This document shows, one piece after another, positions 46,411 to 58,302 of a DNA stretch of 64,000 nt. Where the stretch lies: contig JBITNC010000002.1 of NCBI GenBank assembly GCA_050084985.1, positions 28,148,001 through 28,212,000 of the forward strand, written 5' to 3'. The notes beneath the pieces were generated by a model. It was not told the DNA's origin. It ran no database searches and worked only from the letters and a program-made list of their open reading frames with translations. This DNA comes from Nageia nagi (Eukaryota > Pinophyta). The position numbers were made by a program, and so were the translations under genes. How positions within the stretch are numbered: the stretch's first letter is position 1; every line of letters begins with the position of its first letter.

Positions 46411-47550
46411 TTATACATGTGCATCAAGACGAGGCTCCACTGCAAGGCCAAAACAGCTTGCTCTGAATCTCCTACGGCCAAGAAAGCAGGGAGGCAGTTC
46501 CCACCATAACTTCTCCGAAAGATCATACATTAGTATGACAGAATGGTAGTTCTTGTAAAAGCAAAGCTTGCCTCCAAGACCCACAGTCCAAAAACAACTA
46601 AGCTTACCATGATTGAATTTGCTGAAGAGATGATTTGGCATATCGCACACCATAAGCCACTGCTTCGCAGCCTCATCAAGCTTCCAGATACTGATCCCAT
46701 TCAAGATTCCATGCTTCTTCACACCCCCAACAAGAACTAAGGAACTTTGATGCGCCAGCAACTGGGGACACACAAGAGGCGGCATGGTGACCTCAAGAAA
46801 ATGCCAAGTTCCAGCATCCATATCAAACACTAATAAACTATCAGAATATTTCAAACAGAACAGAAACCCATTGAGATAAGCAGCATTCTCCACCATGCCA
46901 AACCTCCCTTGAAAACTTCCACTTAGCTTCCACGAATTAGCCCTAGAAAAACTTCCACTTATCTTCCACGAATTAGCCCCAGAATCATACACCTGAGACC
47001 TGATTGCCTCGCCTGTGCTGGCACACAATATCTTATAATGATTTTCCAACATCACCATAGCAACAACAGAGAGGGGATAACAATTATTCATCGGGAGCAT
47101 GGGGGGCAGAACCCTGTGGGTTTTAGTGAAGAAATTACAAACTACAAGGGACCCTTTTCTGTTCTCAGCGAGAACAAGACCTCCACTTGAGACCACACCC
47201 CTCTTGAGCTCAGAACAGGCCTCAGAACAGGGGCATGATGAGGACGATACCTTGGACAGGGGAATTAAAGACCAGATGTTATCTAAGGGATCATACGCAG
47301 CAACCACATTTCCACGACTGTAGTCGGCAAAGAGAAGAAAGAATATGTCCTGCCGAGGTACCTTTTTGTAGACAGCCATGAACGAGTCCATGTGCAGCAT
47401 TGAATTCCAGGACTTGCAGACAGATGACATTCTAAAAAGGCTTAAAATCGGCAACCTGGCCAAGATATTTTCCCATAAATGATTTGGAAGCTCAACTGCT
47501 CTATTATGTGGGCATTTTCCTTCACTCTCATCTTGGGCAATTTCTTCCAT
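46411..47550 (-). CDS. F-box / kelch-type protein
   Basis: 379 residues from the ATG at 47550. The open frame extends 11 codons further upstream without an ATG, so this start is the first possible one. Residues about 19-58 form an F-box (VELPNHLWENILARLPILSL, then SSVCKSWNSML), the module that binds SKP1 in SCF ubiquitin ligases. The rest resembles the kelch-like beta-propeller of plant F-box proteins, with repeated W/G patterns (AYDPLDNIWSLIPL, VYDSGANSWKISGS, VFDMDAGTWHFLEV, WKLDEAAKQWLMV, MYDLSEKLWWELPP). The propeller presumably selects the substrate, which cannot be inferred. It is intronless and free of stops, and richer in G+C than its surroundings. A 36-bp in-frame tandem duplication within a propeller repeat (46912-46983) adds twelve residues. 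It most likely acts in the cytosol or nucleus. Confidence 0.9.
   Translation of the reverse strand: MEEIAQDESEGKCPHNRAVELPNHLWENILARLPILSLFRMSSVCKSWNSMLHMDSFMAVYKKVPRQDIFFLLFADYSRGNVVAAYDPLDNIWSLIPLSKVSSSSCPCSEACSELKRGVVSSGGLVLAENRKGSLVVCNFFTKTHRVLPPMLPMNNCYPLSVVAMVMLENHYKILCASTGEAIRSQVYDSGANSWKISGSFSRANSWKLSGSFQGRFGMVENAAYLNGFLFCLKYSDSLLVFDMDAGTWHFLEVTMPPLVCPQLLAHQSSLVLVGGVKKHGILNGISIWKLDEAAKQWLMVCDMPNHLFSKFNHGKLSCFWTVGLGGKLCFYKNYHSVILMYDLSEKLWWELPPCFLGRRRFRASCFGLAVEPRLDAHV
46912..46983. repeat. 36-bp in-frame tandem duplication inside the F-box gene
   Basis: Two units (46912-46947, 46948-46983) both contain TTCCACGAATTAGCCC and differ at three or so positions. In the protein this gives ANSWKISGSFSR followed by ANSWKLSGSFQG. 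Confidence 0.85.
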
Positions 47551-48941
47551 TCCAGATCCTGAATAATACTGTCTCGGATTCAAACAATCAAAACTATCAG
47601 AAATCTAAACCCAAAACCAGACAGATTTCAAAACAACAACAGAAATGAGAAATATGGGGTCAAGATGTATGCATGGATTAGCCCCGAAACTGCTAGTAGA
47701 TTTCAAAACATAGAAATTTGGTGCACTTGGATGTTCAAATGTGAGGAATTTCGGGAACATAAACTTGCTGAATACACATTCGGTACTCAAAAAACGCTAT
47801 TGGGTATTTACATATGAGTAAATTCTCTGGTGGGTAGGGATCATGGGCAATGGGCGTTCAATAAAAATAATTCTCTGTTTACAAATGTTGGAATTCACAG
47901 AGACAAACATTTTGTACTGTAAACCCAGAAGGCAGTCTATTCAGTTTAAGTGCAAGGAATAAGCGTTTTTAGATTTCGAATTCTGATGGGCATAAGGCAA
48001 TTTGGGTGCTCAATGATGGACATATGATCATTCTGAAGTTGTGCAGATCTGAGCATCAGAGAATATGCTTTGTAATTCTGCAGAGGCTCGAAGGTGACAG
48101 TCTGTAATGGATTTGTTTACTACTACGTTTATTGTATTCTATGAAACTTGGAAGAATCTAGGTGTTGTTGGTAATGTACATCAATGGCTAGGCTAATAAG
48201 AAATTATTTTTTGTTAATTGCAGGATAGAATTATGCCTTTTCAATCTCTCATGGAGTGTAATGCTATAGAATATCAGATTACAAAAATCTCCAATCATTC
48301 TAAGGACGGAAAGTATAGTCAATTGGGAACACTGCACTAATGAGACAAAGGCCACGGAACATAATGGGTTTTTGTTATGTTGTTTATAGATAGATAATCT
48401 TATAACGTTTTTTTTTAAATCTTTGGGTTTGTAAGATTTAGGAAAGTTTGTTTAAAGTAAATATATACACACACGCATTCAATTTATGGATTGGAATTTA
48501 GGATTTATTGGTGATCATTGTAGTTGTCTTGAGATTCAATCATTGCATTGCTCATCAATTACATATTCGAATGAAAAGTAAATATTTAATGTTTTTAAAT
48601 TTATTGGATTTTAGAATCTATCAAGAGTTTTTTAAATATTATCAATGTAAGGAATGAAAGTGGAACTTGGGATCTTACGTGTATCTTGAAACCTTATTTC
48701 TTTCAATTTCCTTAACAAGAGATGATACTCTTGTATTTGTATTATGTAAAAGTTGTTCATATTTATCATAGTAATGATAAAAGTATGTAAATGTAAAGAT
48801 AAAAATAAGGAAAAGTGTTAAAGAGTGAGAGATGGTATTTATTTGGGTACTTTTGTTTGATTTTAACTTTTGTTTTTTAATTCATGATATTTTCTCAAAT
48901 TTTATGTTGATATAAACCTTAAAATAAAAAGAAGATATTAG
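47551..48941. other. 5' flank of the F-box gene; no other gene
   Basis: This should hold the promoter and 5' untranslated region for the minus-strand F-box gene. No convincing TATA box can be pinned down, and no further gene is visible. Confidence 0.4.
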
Positions 48942-49164
48942 CCCACAAAGCTTGGCTTTTTCTTGGAGACGTTCAGTTTGAGCATGGAGACTCAGGTTCA
49001 AGTTTCGAGGGCTCATAGTTTTGGTAATGTGTCGAGCCAACATTATCAGTTATGTTAAAAAGATTTACCTTTAGCACAATTAGAGGTTATAGACGTGGTA
49101 GGAGTTGAACTCAAGATGAGTTGTAAAGAGGTACCGATTCCTCTAGTATAAAATAAAATAAAAA
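48942..49164 (+). mobile_element. tRNA-derived SINE with target duplications
   Basis: 223 bp starting CCCACAAAGCTTGGC, with a B-box-like GACTCAGGTTCAAGTTTCG about 50 bases in, and ending in an A-rich tail (AAAATAAAATAAAAA). The nine bases AGATATTAG occur immediately before (48933-48941) and after it (49165-49173), a perfect target-site duplication. Length, pol III promoter boxes and tail all fit a plant SINE. The family is not identified, and the A box is less clear than the B box. Confidence 0.7.
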
Positions 49165-49173
49165 AGATATTAG

Positions 49174-50620
49174 AGTCATTTATGTTGGTAGGTTTTGATG
49201 GATTAATGTTGATGCATGTAATCCTTAATGAGTGATCAAATCCTAGATCATATATCTAGGTAATTAAAATGAAGATTGCAAAAACAAAATGTATTTTATA
49301 AAACATTTGGCATGGTATAAGAGGGATTTAAAGCTCTAGAATTGTTATAGCATATATACTTGTTATTTTGAAAAATGATATGATGGTCTTCTAATAAGAA
49401 TTTGGATTCTTTGCAGTTGCAAAAAATTATTATGATAGTCTCAAGTATCATTGAAATAATTTCATAAATTTGACTTACTTGGTTATGAATTTTATGACTT
49501 TTGAATAAGACAATAGAGAGACAATTTATGTGCATTGAATAGTTAATAGGAGTTCAATGTATATATTAGAGTTGTTGACAAGATAACAAGATGATAAGAA
49601 TGGAGAATAAGGGCTCTTCCATTGCATGATCATCTGTCATTCTTCCATATGCTTTGTGTTCAAATGAGATGTCTTTTATAGCCTTCTCATGTAAAAGAGA
49701 TTGAAAAAATATAAACATTCCTATAAGCGAGTCATCTTATTGATCAAGATATTTTAACACTATATATAAGACTTAGCAAGTCATATGAAATGATAAAAAG
49801 AGACCAATTTAGCTACGTTAAACAACTAAAAATATAGTGAAAATATTGTTTTTGTGCCTACATTTTATCCCTATTGAAATTTGAACAAGGCATGGAACAC
49901 TTATTCATGTTTCTAATAAGTAAAGAAATTACATGAATCCTTATTTAGTAAACCTTATCAATATATAAAAGTGCAAACTGATTTTTCAAATGATGTTGTA
50001 AACATGATCAAGAATGACATAGCATAAACTTACCCTAAATCTTTAGGCTTAAAAAATAGAAAATGTTGATAAGGGTATGATATGATCATGATAAGATGCT
50101 CAAGCAAGTGTAAAAACTTAACTAAAAATGATATTAAGATGGAAAATATTATAATATTCCCATATGATTCTTAAATATCATTTCAAATGACACCTACAAA
50201 AGACTTATCCAAAAGGTTAAAGCTTAAAAATCACTATAACATCATTTGAAAAGCTTTATAATGTTCATAAGAAGATACTCTTTAAAAAATAAATGTTATA
50301 TATATATTATGATGTTTAGAGATTTTTTTTATCAAAAATGTGTACATGTTATCCTTCTTTTGTAGTATGTAAGATAAACTTGTAGAGTAAATACATAACT
50401 CAAAAGGAAGATAAATAATGCAATAAATTGAAATATGAAAGATATAGGATTTAGTCATAATATATGTTTAGATGAATAATATTCAACAGATTTAGGAGAA
50501 TATTACCTTCAAGGGTTGTTGGCCTACATGTCTTATAACTAACTTTTTTATGATTATATATGAACTAAGCCATGCTTCAAGCTTACTATTTTGTATCTTG
50601 TTTGTGTTGGAGTTTTTTTT
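49174..50620. other. No recognisable gene
   Basis: Strongly AT-rich with no open frame of interest. No terminal repeats were found. Confidence 0.5.
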
Positions 50621-50705
50621 GGCAAATTACTAAAACAACCTTGACAAATGACTTATTTACTAAAATTACCCTCACAAATTTATATTTACAAAAATATCCC
50701 TATGG
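50621..50705 (+). repeat. Single Mutator-like terminal repeat
   Basis: Begins GGCAAATTACTAAAACAACC and continues with the same spaced words (TATTTAC, AAATT.CCCT, ATTTACAAAAAT) as the Pack-MULE ends at 31775 and 32799. No inverted partner was found within 1 kb, so this is either a broken element or one with a diverged far end. Confidence 0.5.
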
Positions 50706-51508
50706 TTTTTATTTCATTTAGCCATCACTAGTACATCCCACCACCAAGTCCCCCCTCCCCCTCCAAACTTTTCTCACCACCACAAGCCTAGCGAATCTTA
50801 CTTCTGCTCCATGGTATTTAATACTTAAAGAACTTGAATCATTCAAAATCGGGCAATTGAAGTCCTTTATTTGCATGCTTGAAATCCAGGTGAATATAAG
50901 AAAATGGCTTCTAGTGCCTTCTTGTCTACCAAGCTTAACTGTAATGCTTTGTTCATGGCTTCTTAGTGTGTTTTGAGTTGTAACCAATGAGGATGAATTG
51001 GATATGTTTGAAGAAGAAACAAAATACCTCTCACAAAAAAGTTGTTGTGATGTATTATGAATTCAAAGCAAGATTAATAAAGAATATGATGTGTTTGTTA
51101 CCTCCCATGTAATGATAGCAATCATAAATGTATTCATTGCTTTGATCTATCTCTCCTCCTAACTACATCATAATCTTTCATGCACTATGTCTCTCCTTCA
51201 TGTCATCTATGTTACCACTCAAAATCCCTACGAAATCAAACTTAATCATGATGTAAAGGAGTCAAGGATCACCAACAAGTTTTTAAAAGCTTATAATGAA
51301 TAGGCCTTAGAGACTCTTATTGTGAGCTTTCCACATACACAAGCAAACATTCTTGGTGTGTTGGTCATGCAACGAGGTTTAGTCTAGTTTTTTTTCCAAG
51401 ATTATGATATGTTTCATATGGTTGCAAGTATCTCTTTTATGCAACTAAAATTGTAGCTTCAATTATAGGGTACGATCATCTAAGGATAATAAGGTAACTG
51501 AGAACATT
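50706..51508. other. Possible captured DNA, no gene assigned
   Basis: A C-rich block follows the terminal repeat (about 50735-50790), and a minus-strand frame of 89 codons (50718-50987) reads SSMQIKDFNCPILNDSSSLS and so on. If the repeat at 50621 is a Mutator-like end, this could be captured gene sequence, but no family is recognised. Confidence 0.3.
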
Positions 51509-51814
51509 TGATGTCCCCCTTTTACTTTTAGTGGGACAAGTCTAGTCATCTTGTACTATATCTATTTGATGTATTTGCATTTACATTAGTGTAGCTCAGG
51601 ATAGGAGTTTAATGTGTCATGTGGACCCCACTGTGAGCCCCAAGTGGGACATCTCCCTTATGAGTAGTAGATTAGGCATGTGTTGCATTAGATATCTCGG
51701 ATTGTGGGAATCCCAAGGTATTTTTATGCATTTGTGAGTTGGACAAATACAAGCATGCTAGCGCCATATTGGGGAGGACCCCATACCTCCATGTTGGCTC
51801 TTAAGGACTCCAAG

Positions 51815-51932
51815 ACCCCCACATTGACACTTTAAGTGTTAGGGATCCCACATTGGCACTTTATGTGGTCACGATCCCCACATTGGCATATTATATGATT
51901 ATGACCCCCATGTTGGCACTTTAAGTGATTGG
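51815..51932. repeat. 30-bp tandem array in the family-B LTR
   Basis: Four imperfect units with a CCCCACATTGGCACTTTA core; the ACATTG/ATGTTG words start at 51821, 51850, 51880 and 51910. It lies upstream of the LTR TATA box, so it sits in the U3 promoter region. Confidence 0.85.
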
Positions 51933-52004
51933 GCCTCCAACTACCCAATGTTGGGTTAGATGGGCTTAGGATGACTCCTAGGTGATTTTTAGACATAAGC
52001 AATG

Positions 52005-52012
52005 TATAAATA
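52005..52012 (+). promoter_or_regulatory. LTR TATA box (family B)
   Basis: TATAAATA about 500 bp into the LTR, downstream of the 30-bp array. Confidence 0.5.
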
Positions 52013-52766
52013 GACATTGGAACTTTAGTATTGGACAACTATTGATTTACTACGCTTATTATAGACCTTTTGGCACAAGTCTTAGTGATGCTAAGCATTC
52101 CATTCCTAGGTGGAACGTCTAGAGGATAGTCAAGCAGTGGGATCATGATTATCTATGGCATAGGTGGAGCACCTTACCCATCCCATGGAATTTTGAGGAT
52201 TTACTTCTACCTTTAGTGGTTCACTAGGTTTCAAGGAGGGCTCCTTTAGTGGAGATGATTCGAGATCCAAGGGAGTCTATCTTATGGTTTGATAGTTGTT
52301 CAGTGTTGAGGGTTTCAGAGCATTGTGCCCTAGTTGGCTCCCTTGAAGCCAATAACTGCCCATTGGGCATTGGTATTGTATTATTATCATTGTCATCATT
52401 CATATATAGCCATAGGGTATTGTATCTCATTATGTATTGTGTATTCCATACTTGTGCATGCGTTGGGCTGATTATGCTTCATTATACATGTATGAGTCAG
52501 ACGTTGGCATTATGATGTGATGTTCATTGATATATGCTCATTATTGCTAAAAATTGCCCTTATGATGTATTGTTCATTACATTTCTCATGTATGTATTAG
52601 ACTTTGGCATTTTGGGTATTTGAATGTGTGATCTTGATAACCAAACCCTAACGTTGCATGATTGAGGGTTTGAATTTGTATGTTTGATGCCCTAGACTTG
52701 ACATCAAGGTTTGATGATTCTATATTGGTAATTTGTGTTTGAATTTGAAATTTGGATCATCATAAG

Positions 52767-52778
52767 TGGTATTAGAGC
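52767..52778 (+). other. Primer-binding site
   Basis: TGGTATTAGAGC, one base different from the plant initiator-tRNA-Met site TGGTATCAGAGC, four bases after the LTR end. Confidence 0.75.
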
Positions 52779-52849
52779 TTGGATCTAGCTAGCTTATATA
52801 TGAGACCTAGAATCCATCGTAACTATACCAAATCTAGTAGGAGAGAGAT

Positions 52850-55047
52850 GGCATCCACTAGGAAGAGTGAAAGATAAGAGGAGACCGTAGAGAGGGTCGT
52901 TTAGGGGGAGGAGATATGGACATGGATGAATAAGCTATTGGAAGAGAAGGCTTCTAGCGATGAGGAAGATGTGCATGGGGCATAAGGAGATAAATAAAAT
53001 ATGGATAGGAGGAGAAGCCCTACTCCAATTCGAGGATCTACTCTTGAACAAAAGTATGATGAGTTGATATTTGTTATTCACAACATGACTGGGGTCATGA
53101 CTTTTATGCACCAATAGATGTTTAAACATTAGGGAGATTCTAAGGATCCAGAGAGGCATAGATCACCACTATGATATGCTAGAGATGATCCAAGAGTATA
53201 ACACCATGTTTAGGATGAGAGGGAGCACCCACGACTAGCCAGGGATGAGATGGAGCACCCACAACTAAATAGGGATGAGAGGGAGAACCCATGATTGGAT
53301 AGGGAAGATAGGGAGCAACCATGTTGGGCTAGGATTGAGGAGGAGCACCCATGTCTGGCTAGAGATGACTAGGACACCCCATGTACAACTAAAGGGGGTA
53401 AAGAGACAACATGTTTGGCTAGAGAAGATAGAGATGATTGGATCAAGGAGAATCAATCTAATCAAGAGCATAGCTTGAGGAGATTGAGGGATAGAGAATC
53501 CACTCATCATGGATCGTTGAGGTAGCTAGAGGCCACATTCATGAGATCTCACTCACACAAAGCACCCCAAGGCCTCTCCTAGGGAGATTCTTGGAGGAGG
53601 ACATTGGTAGAGTGGAGGAGCAGTCGATGATTTTGAATTTATCTAGACCCATGTTTATGTAAAAGGTAGGGGAGGTTTCAAAGAGCAAGGTGCCTAGTCT
53701 GTTCGAATTGAACCAGATCTTTAGAGAGTATTCCATGTTAGATCCTCGTATGAGGAGAGATGTTAACTTCAATGGCTATCTTGAGCTATTAGAATTAAAG
53801 GGTAGTAGTGCACATGGCCCATGATATTTAAGGAGCTAGTGGGAGGAGAAGAAGGATTTGCAACATAAGATTAGTAAGATGTAGATTCCCCTATATAATG
53901 ATAAGAAGATGACTACTAGGGCATGGCTACATCAATTGTAGACATACTTCACCCTAAACCCTAGCATGGTAGAGGAGGATGTGATTCACTTTGCATCATT
54001 ACATTTGGAGGGTGATAGAGTGGTGGAAACATGGTGTGATCTGCCAAGGGTACTCACTCATCACCTCATTCAATGAGTTTACCAAGAGGTTGGCAAAGAG
54101 ATTTTACTACTTCTAGGACTTGATAGCATTGAGGTAGTCTAAAGTGGTGGATAAGTTTTTGATGAAGTTCCAAAGGATAGCCATTATGATCCATCACATC
54201 CTAGAGGAGAGGTTGGTTTTCCTCTTCATTAAGGGATTGATGGATCCATTGAGAGGGATGGTCAAGGTGTCTTATCCTAGAAGCCTCGATGATGCTATCT
54301 GAGAAGCCTATTACTTGGAGCACACTATGAAATCCCTTAAGGGAGGATCGATTTCCAAGGGGTTGGCTAATCGAAAGCTATTTACTGAGGGGCCTAGCAA
54401 GGTCAAGGGAATTCCTCCATCTAGGACAAACCAGTTAGATGTAGCTACATAGAGGAAGCTAAGGGAAGAGGGCAAGTGCTTCTACTGCAAGAAGATTTGG
54501 GAGCTCGAGCATTATTATTTGGGAAAGGGATAGGTGCACTACATTGATGTATTTTTAGAGGAGTCAAATGAGTTAGACTTGGAGTTAGGAGTTGATGTGG
54601 AGTACACAGGGTCACCATGAGTAGAGGGTACTTTTGGAAGCATGATTACTTCACTCCATGGAGTGAAGAAGTACCTAACTCTAAAGATTATGGGATAGGA
54701 AGGTGGACATGATGTGATGGTGCTGATAGATCCTAGAGCATCCCATAACTTCATTGATTTCAATTTTTCATAACATGAGATCTTGAAGACTAAGGCATTT
54801 TAAGGGTTTTGAGTTTCCAATGCCAATGGGAAACTCAGCTTGGTTGATCACATTATGGAGCAATTTGGAGTGAGGTTGCAAAGTTATGTGGTGAGAGAGG
54901 ACTTTTACATCTACCTCTTGAAGGGGCATCCTCACATCATTCTTGGAGTACAATGGTTATTCAATTTGGGTGACATTCATACCAACTATCAAACACTCAC
55001 CATGAGTTTTGAAATAGATGGTAAGACCCATACATTGTAGGGCATCC
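52850..55047 (+). pseudogene. Ty3/gypsy gag-protease remnant (family B)
   Basis: Starts near ATGGCATCCACTAGG (52848). A repeat-rich N-terminal region with decapeptide repeats (53212-53430) is followed by the gag core: TLNPSMVEEDVIHFASLHLE (about 53950-54010), then FNEFTKRLAKRFYYF (about 54065-54115) and a degenerate zinc knuckle CFYCKKIWELEHYYLGKG (about 54478-54531). The protease carries VLIDPRASHNFIDF (about 54719-54760), where DPRASHNF stands for the family's D-[TS]-G-A..NF, so the active site is destroyed. LGVQWLFNLGDIHTNYQTLT follows (about 54943-55002). At least ten stops and some frameshifts occur. It ends where the family-A copia LTR begins at 55053; the polymerase presumably continues beyond the window. 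Confidence 0.8.
53212..53430. repeat. 30-bp tandem array in gag
   Basis: About seven units with period 30, core GATGAGAGGGAGCACCCA. Translated it gives decapeptides such as RDEREHPRLA, RDEMEHPQLN, RDERENPWLD, RIEEEHPCLA. The later units are more diverged and one carries a stop. Confidence 0.85.
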
Positions 55048-55052
55048 GAGAT

Positions 55053-55548
55053 GTTGGAATGTATAATGCATTATTGTAAAGGTTTGTATTAATCTTCTAT
55101 GTAAGTTCACTAATACTGAAGGGTATCATTTGATATCTTAAATATTTAATTGAATATGATAATGTAACTTCTCCTACACTCCATGTCATGAGCATGCCCC
55201 TTAGGTAAAAGGATGTGCATGTCATGCTTTTGTACAATGGATAAAAAGGTGATCCAAAGAGGGATTTTGGCCTATAAATAAAAGGCTCCCTCTTTGTGAT
55301 CACACATCAATTGTGGAGTATAGTTATGCTATAGGATAGTGGTTAGGAGAAAAAAGTAGGAGAATTGTAAGAGTTCATATTTGTTAATAAGAGAGATCTA
55401 GTAAGTGTATGTACTCCTAGTTGGAGGAACCACTTACATCTTGTGTTATCTTTGTGAGATTGCTTTGTGTGATAGTTAGATGTGAATTAAGAGCTTTCAT
55501 GTGATCTTGATAGTTTAGGATTGTTTATGTTATAGTTCTATTCTCTCA
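55053..55548 (+). repeat. Family-A 5' LTR
   Basis: 496 bp, starts TGTTGGAATGTATAATGC and ends ATTCTCTCA. It has TATAAATA at 55273-55280 and aligns with the pair at 10137 and 13756. Confidence 0.9.
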
Positions 55549-55550
55549 TT

Positions 55551-55562
55551 TGGTATCAGAGC
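55551..55562 (+). other. Primer-binding site
   Basis: TGGTATCAGAGC, the exact plant initiator-tRNA-Met complement, two bases after the LTR. Confidence 0.85.
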
Positions 55563-58302
55563 TCCTTAGAAGCTCCTCTTTCACATCCTTTGTGTGGAAG
55601 CTCCTCATCAACTTGGTGTTAAGGATCCTCTTCAATTTGGAGGTCTTCTTCCTTCACTTGCATTTTTAAGGGGTAAAAAGATTTGATGGTATAATTTTCT
55701 CCTTAATCTTTTCTTACTTCATATGGCACTAACATTGTTATTATTATGTTAGTTCAATCTATTACATTTTTTTGTAAAATCCAATCTCTTACAAAAAAAT
55801 TTGCTTCAAATTTCATAATATATTGTTGCTTTTTACTAACAATTTCTTTAGAAGTTAGTAATTACATTTTTTTAAGAATAATGTATTATGTATATAAAAA
55901 TTTATATATGCTCCTTTGTTTTCTTAACATTGAAGTTTTGTTTTATTTGCAAAATTTTTAAAAGAAAGGCTTTATTTACAAAGTTTTGCAATATTTACAT
56001 AATACTATATTTTTTCCCAAAATTATACCTTTTTTTTGTAAAAATAATTTTTTTTAATGCAAATATGAATTTAGGGGGAAATAATTTTTTTAAGAGGCAA
56101 TTTAAAAAAAAGGGAGGCATTTTTTAAAATAGTTTTTTAGGGCTTTAAGCTCGACTGTCGATCGATCGCCTCTACCATCGTCGCTCCTCGATCGCATCCA
56201 CTCTATGACCTACCTCTTCTCGATCATCTCCATCACCTTCACCCTTCCCTGATTGACTCTGCTCAATGGCCTACCTCCACCTGATCACTTTCATAACTCT
56301 ACGACCTCCTATTGCCCCCCAGCTTGCATCACTCTATGGTCTCCACTTTTGCTCCGCAACCTCCTATTGCCCCCTATGGCATGCTTCGCTCTACAACCTC
56401 CACCTCCTCCCTTCTACTCACATGACTGAGGTCCCCTCGCATAGTCTTTCCTCCCTCCTCTCACTTTGTTGTGTCATTGTTATTATTTGTAGTTGGTGAG
56501 TGTATTTTATTTATAGCCTTCCTTAATTTTTTTTGCTTGTCAAACAAGCCTTTCCCATCATAGCACTATGCATGGAGTTTCATGCAAAAGGATCACTAAA
56601 TTTAATGACAAATTAATGCATTTGGGTAGAGTGTGGGTTTTGTTCTTCACATTAAATGCATAGGTGGAGTGTGGGTTTGGTCCCTCATTTATTGTTAAGT
56701 AATGATAGCTTATTTACTACTTAGAGGATTTTTTAACTATTAATTCCTTAGTTAAATTATCTTGAAAATTACAAGGTAATTTTTTTTAAAACTAAGCCCT
56801 CTAAGAGGAATATTAACAAATTTCCTTCCCTTGCCTTGATTATATTGCAATTTCCTATGGTACATAGGTAAACGCAATTTTTAAGATATTGGCACTTTTG
56901 TTGAGGTAATTTTTTTTTTTTTTTACTAAAGTAATTTTTTTTTTTTTACTAAAGTAATTTTTTTATTAAAGAAAACAAAAAGGGGGATAATTTGTTATAT
57001 ACTTAAAAGTTTTTTTAAGCCAAAATTAGTGTGCTATCTTAAGGGTTATTTTTAAAGTAAAAGGAGGGGGAAATATTTGTGAAATTCCTTTTACTTTAAA
57101 ATTTTTAGGGACTTCGATTTTTTAAAGTCAAAAATGCATGCATAGGACTTAAAATTATTTTAAGTTAAAATTAATGCTTAGTACTTATTTTTCTAAGATA
57201 ATGCATGTTTAAGGACTTAAATTATAATTTTAAGTTAAAAGATGCATGTTTATTACTTATTAAGTTAATAATGCATTTTTTTTGCTTAAATGCTTAAGTT
57301 AATGCTCACTACTTAAAAGATAAAAACATGTTTAGTACTTATGTTGCATGCTTAGAACTTAAATTTTAAGTTAATGTTGCATGCTTAGGACCTAATTCCT
57401 TAAGTTAACTTATGCAAATTTTTGGAATTAATACATGCTTATGCTTAAGTATTTGTTTTTTTTGCAAAGTTAACTTGTGCAAAATTAGGATTGAAGTAAA
57501 GATGTCCTTTAGGGGTTGGTAAACAAAACCCATTGGACACTTAGGTTTCAAATTTTTGAATGGATGAAATTTTACTTATGCTTTTTTATTTCATATTTTG
57601 CACTTTGATTTATTTGCTTATGCAAACAAAAATGTAAACATTGAAATTAGCAACCCCTTAAAATGAACACATTCGCATGTACATTCTGTAACATGACTTA
57701 TTTGGGAAGCCATGAGGTTAGAATAGGCGAACTGGAGACTCTAAGTCTAACAATCCAAGTGGTGAAAAGTTTGTACTTCTCAATTGCCCCTAAATCCTTT
57801 GTTGGTCTAGATGTAACTCCAATAGGTGGATAGGTATGTGTAGTGATACCACATATCCGCACATCCATTAAAGAATTATCCTAATAACTTAGGAGGATAA
57901 CTTGAAATCTAATCAAGATTAATAATTTGGTTGATCTAATAAACATCAAAACTTTGGAAAATAGCTAGTACTTATCCTTATGAGAGTATATTGCTACCTA
58001 AGGGGAACTGGTTTAGGATTGGTAGGACCTGGGCTCCTCTTGTGTTGACATCCAGGTGAAGGCCTAATTTTAGATAAGAAAATAAACCTCAACAATATCA
58101 CTCTATATCTACGATTCTTGAGATGAGAAATGCATTTGGGTACATGGGTTATTATTTGAGTTGTAAAACATTTGCACTTGTGAATCAAATCAATATGATT
58201 TTAGTATTAAATATAATATGTATTATTTACTTGGTTAAAACTTAGCATTTAATGTTATTTATTAAATCACATGCTTATTATTTTCAAATTCTTGTGTAGT
58301 AA
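55563..58302 (+). other. Long AT-rich leader of the copia element
   Basis: No coding gene. It contains a C-rich block with repeated CCTCCTATTGCCCCC (about 56150-56460), poly-T runs separated by ACTAAAGTAA (about 56908-56965), and the degenerate TGCATGCTTAGGACTTAA array listed separately. A pyrimidine-rich stretch ending TTGTGTAG stands just before the gag ATG at 58303 and could be a 3' splice site, in which case the leader would hold an intron. Confidence 0.4.
57125..57470. repeat. Degenerate tandem array in the leader
   Basis: Words of the type GCATGCTTAGGACTTAA and TTTTAAGTTAA recur about every 45-60 bases, seven or so times, with variable spacing. Confidence 0.6.

Larger units (their letters stand above)
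51509..52762 (+). repeat. Family-B 5' LTR
   Basis: 1,254 bp, beginning TGATGTCCCCCTTTT and ending ATCATCA just before the primer-binding site. It shares CCCACTGTGAGCCCCAAGTG and many later blocks with the copies at 9581 and 17613. A TATAAATA lies at 52005-52012. The first base is placed by alignment with the other copies. Confidence 0.8.
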
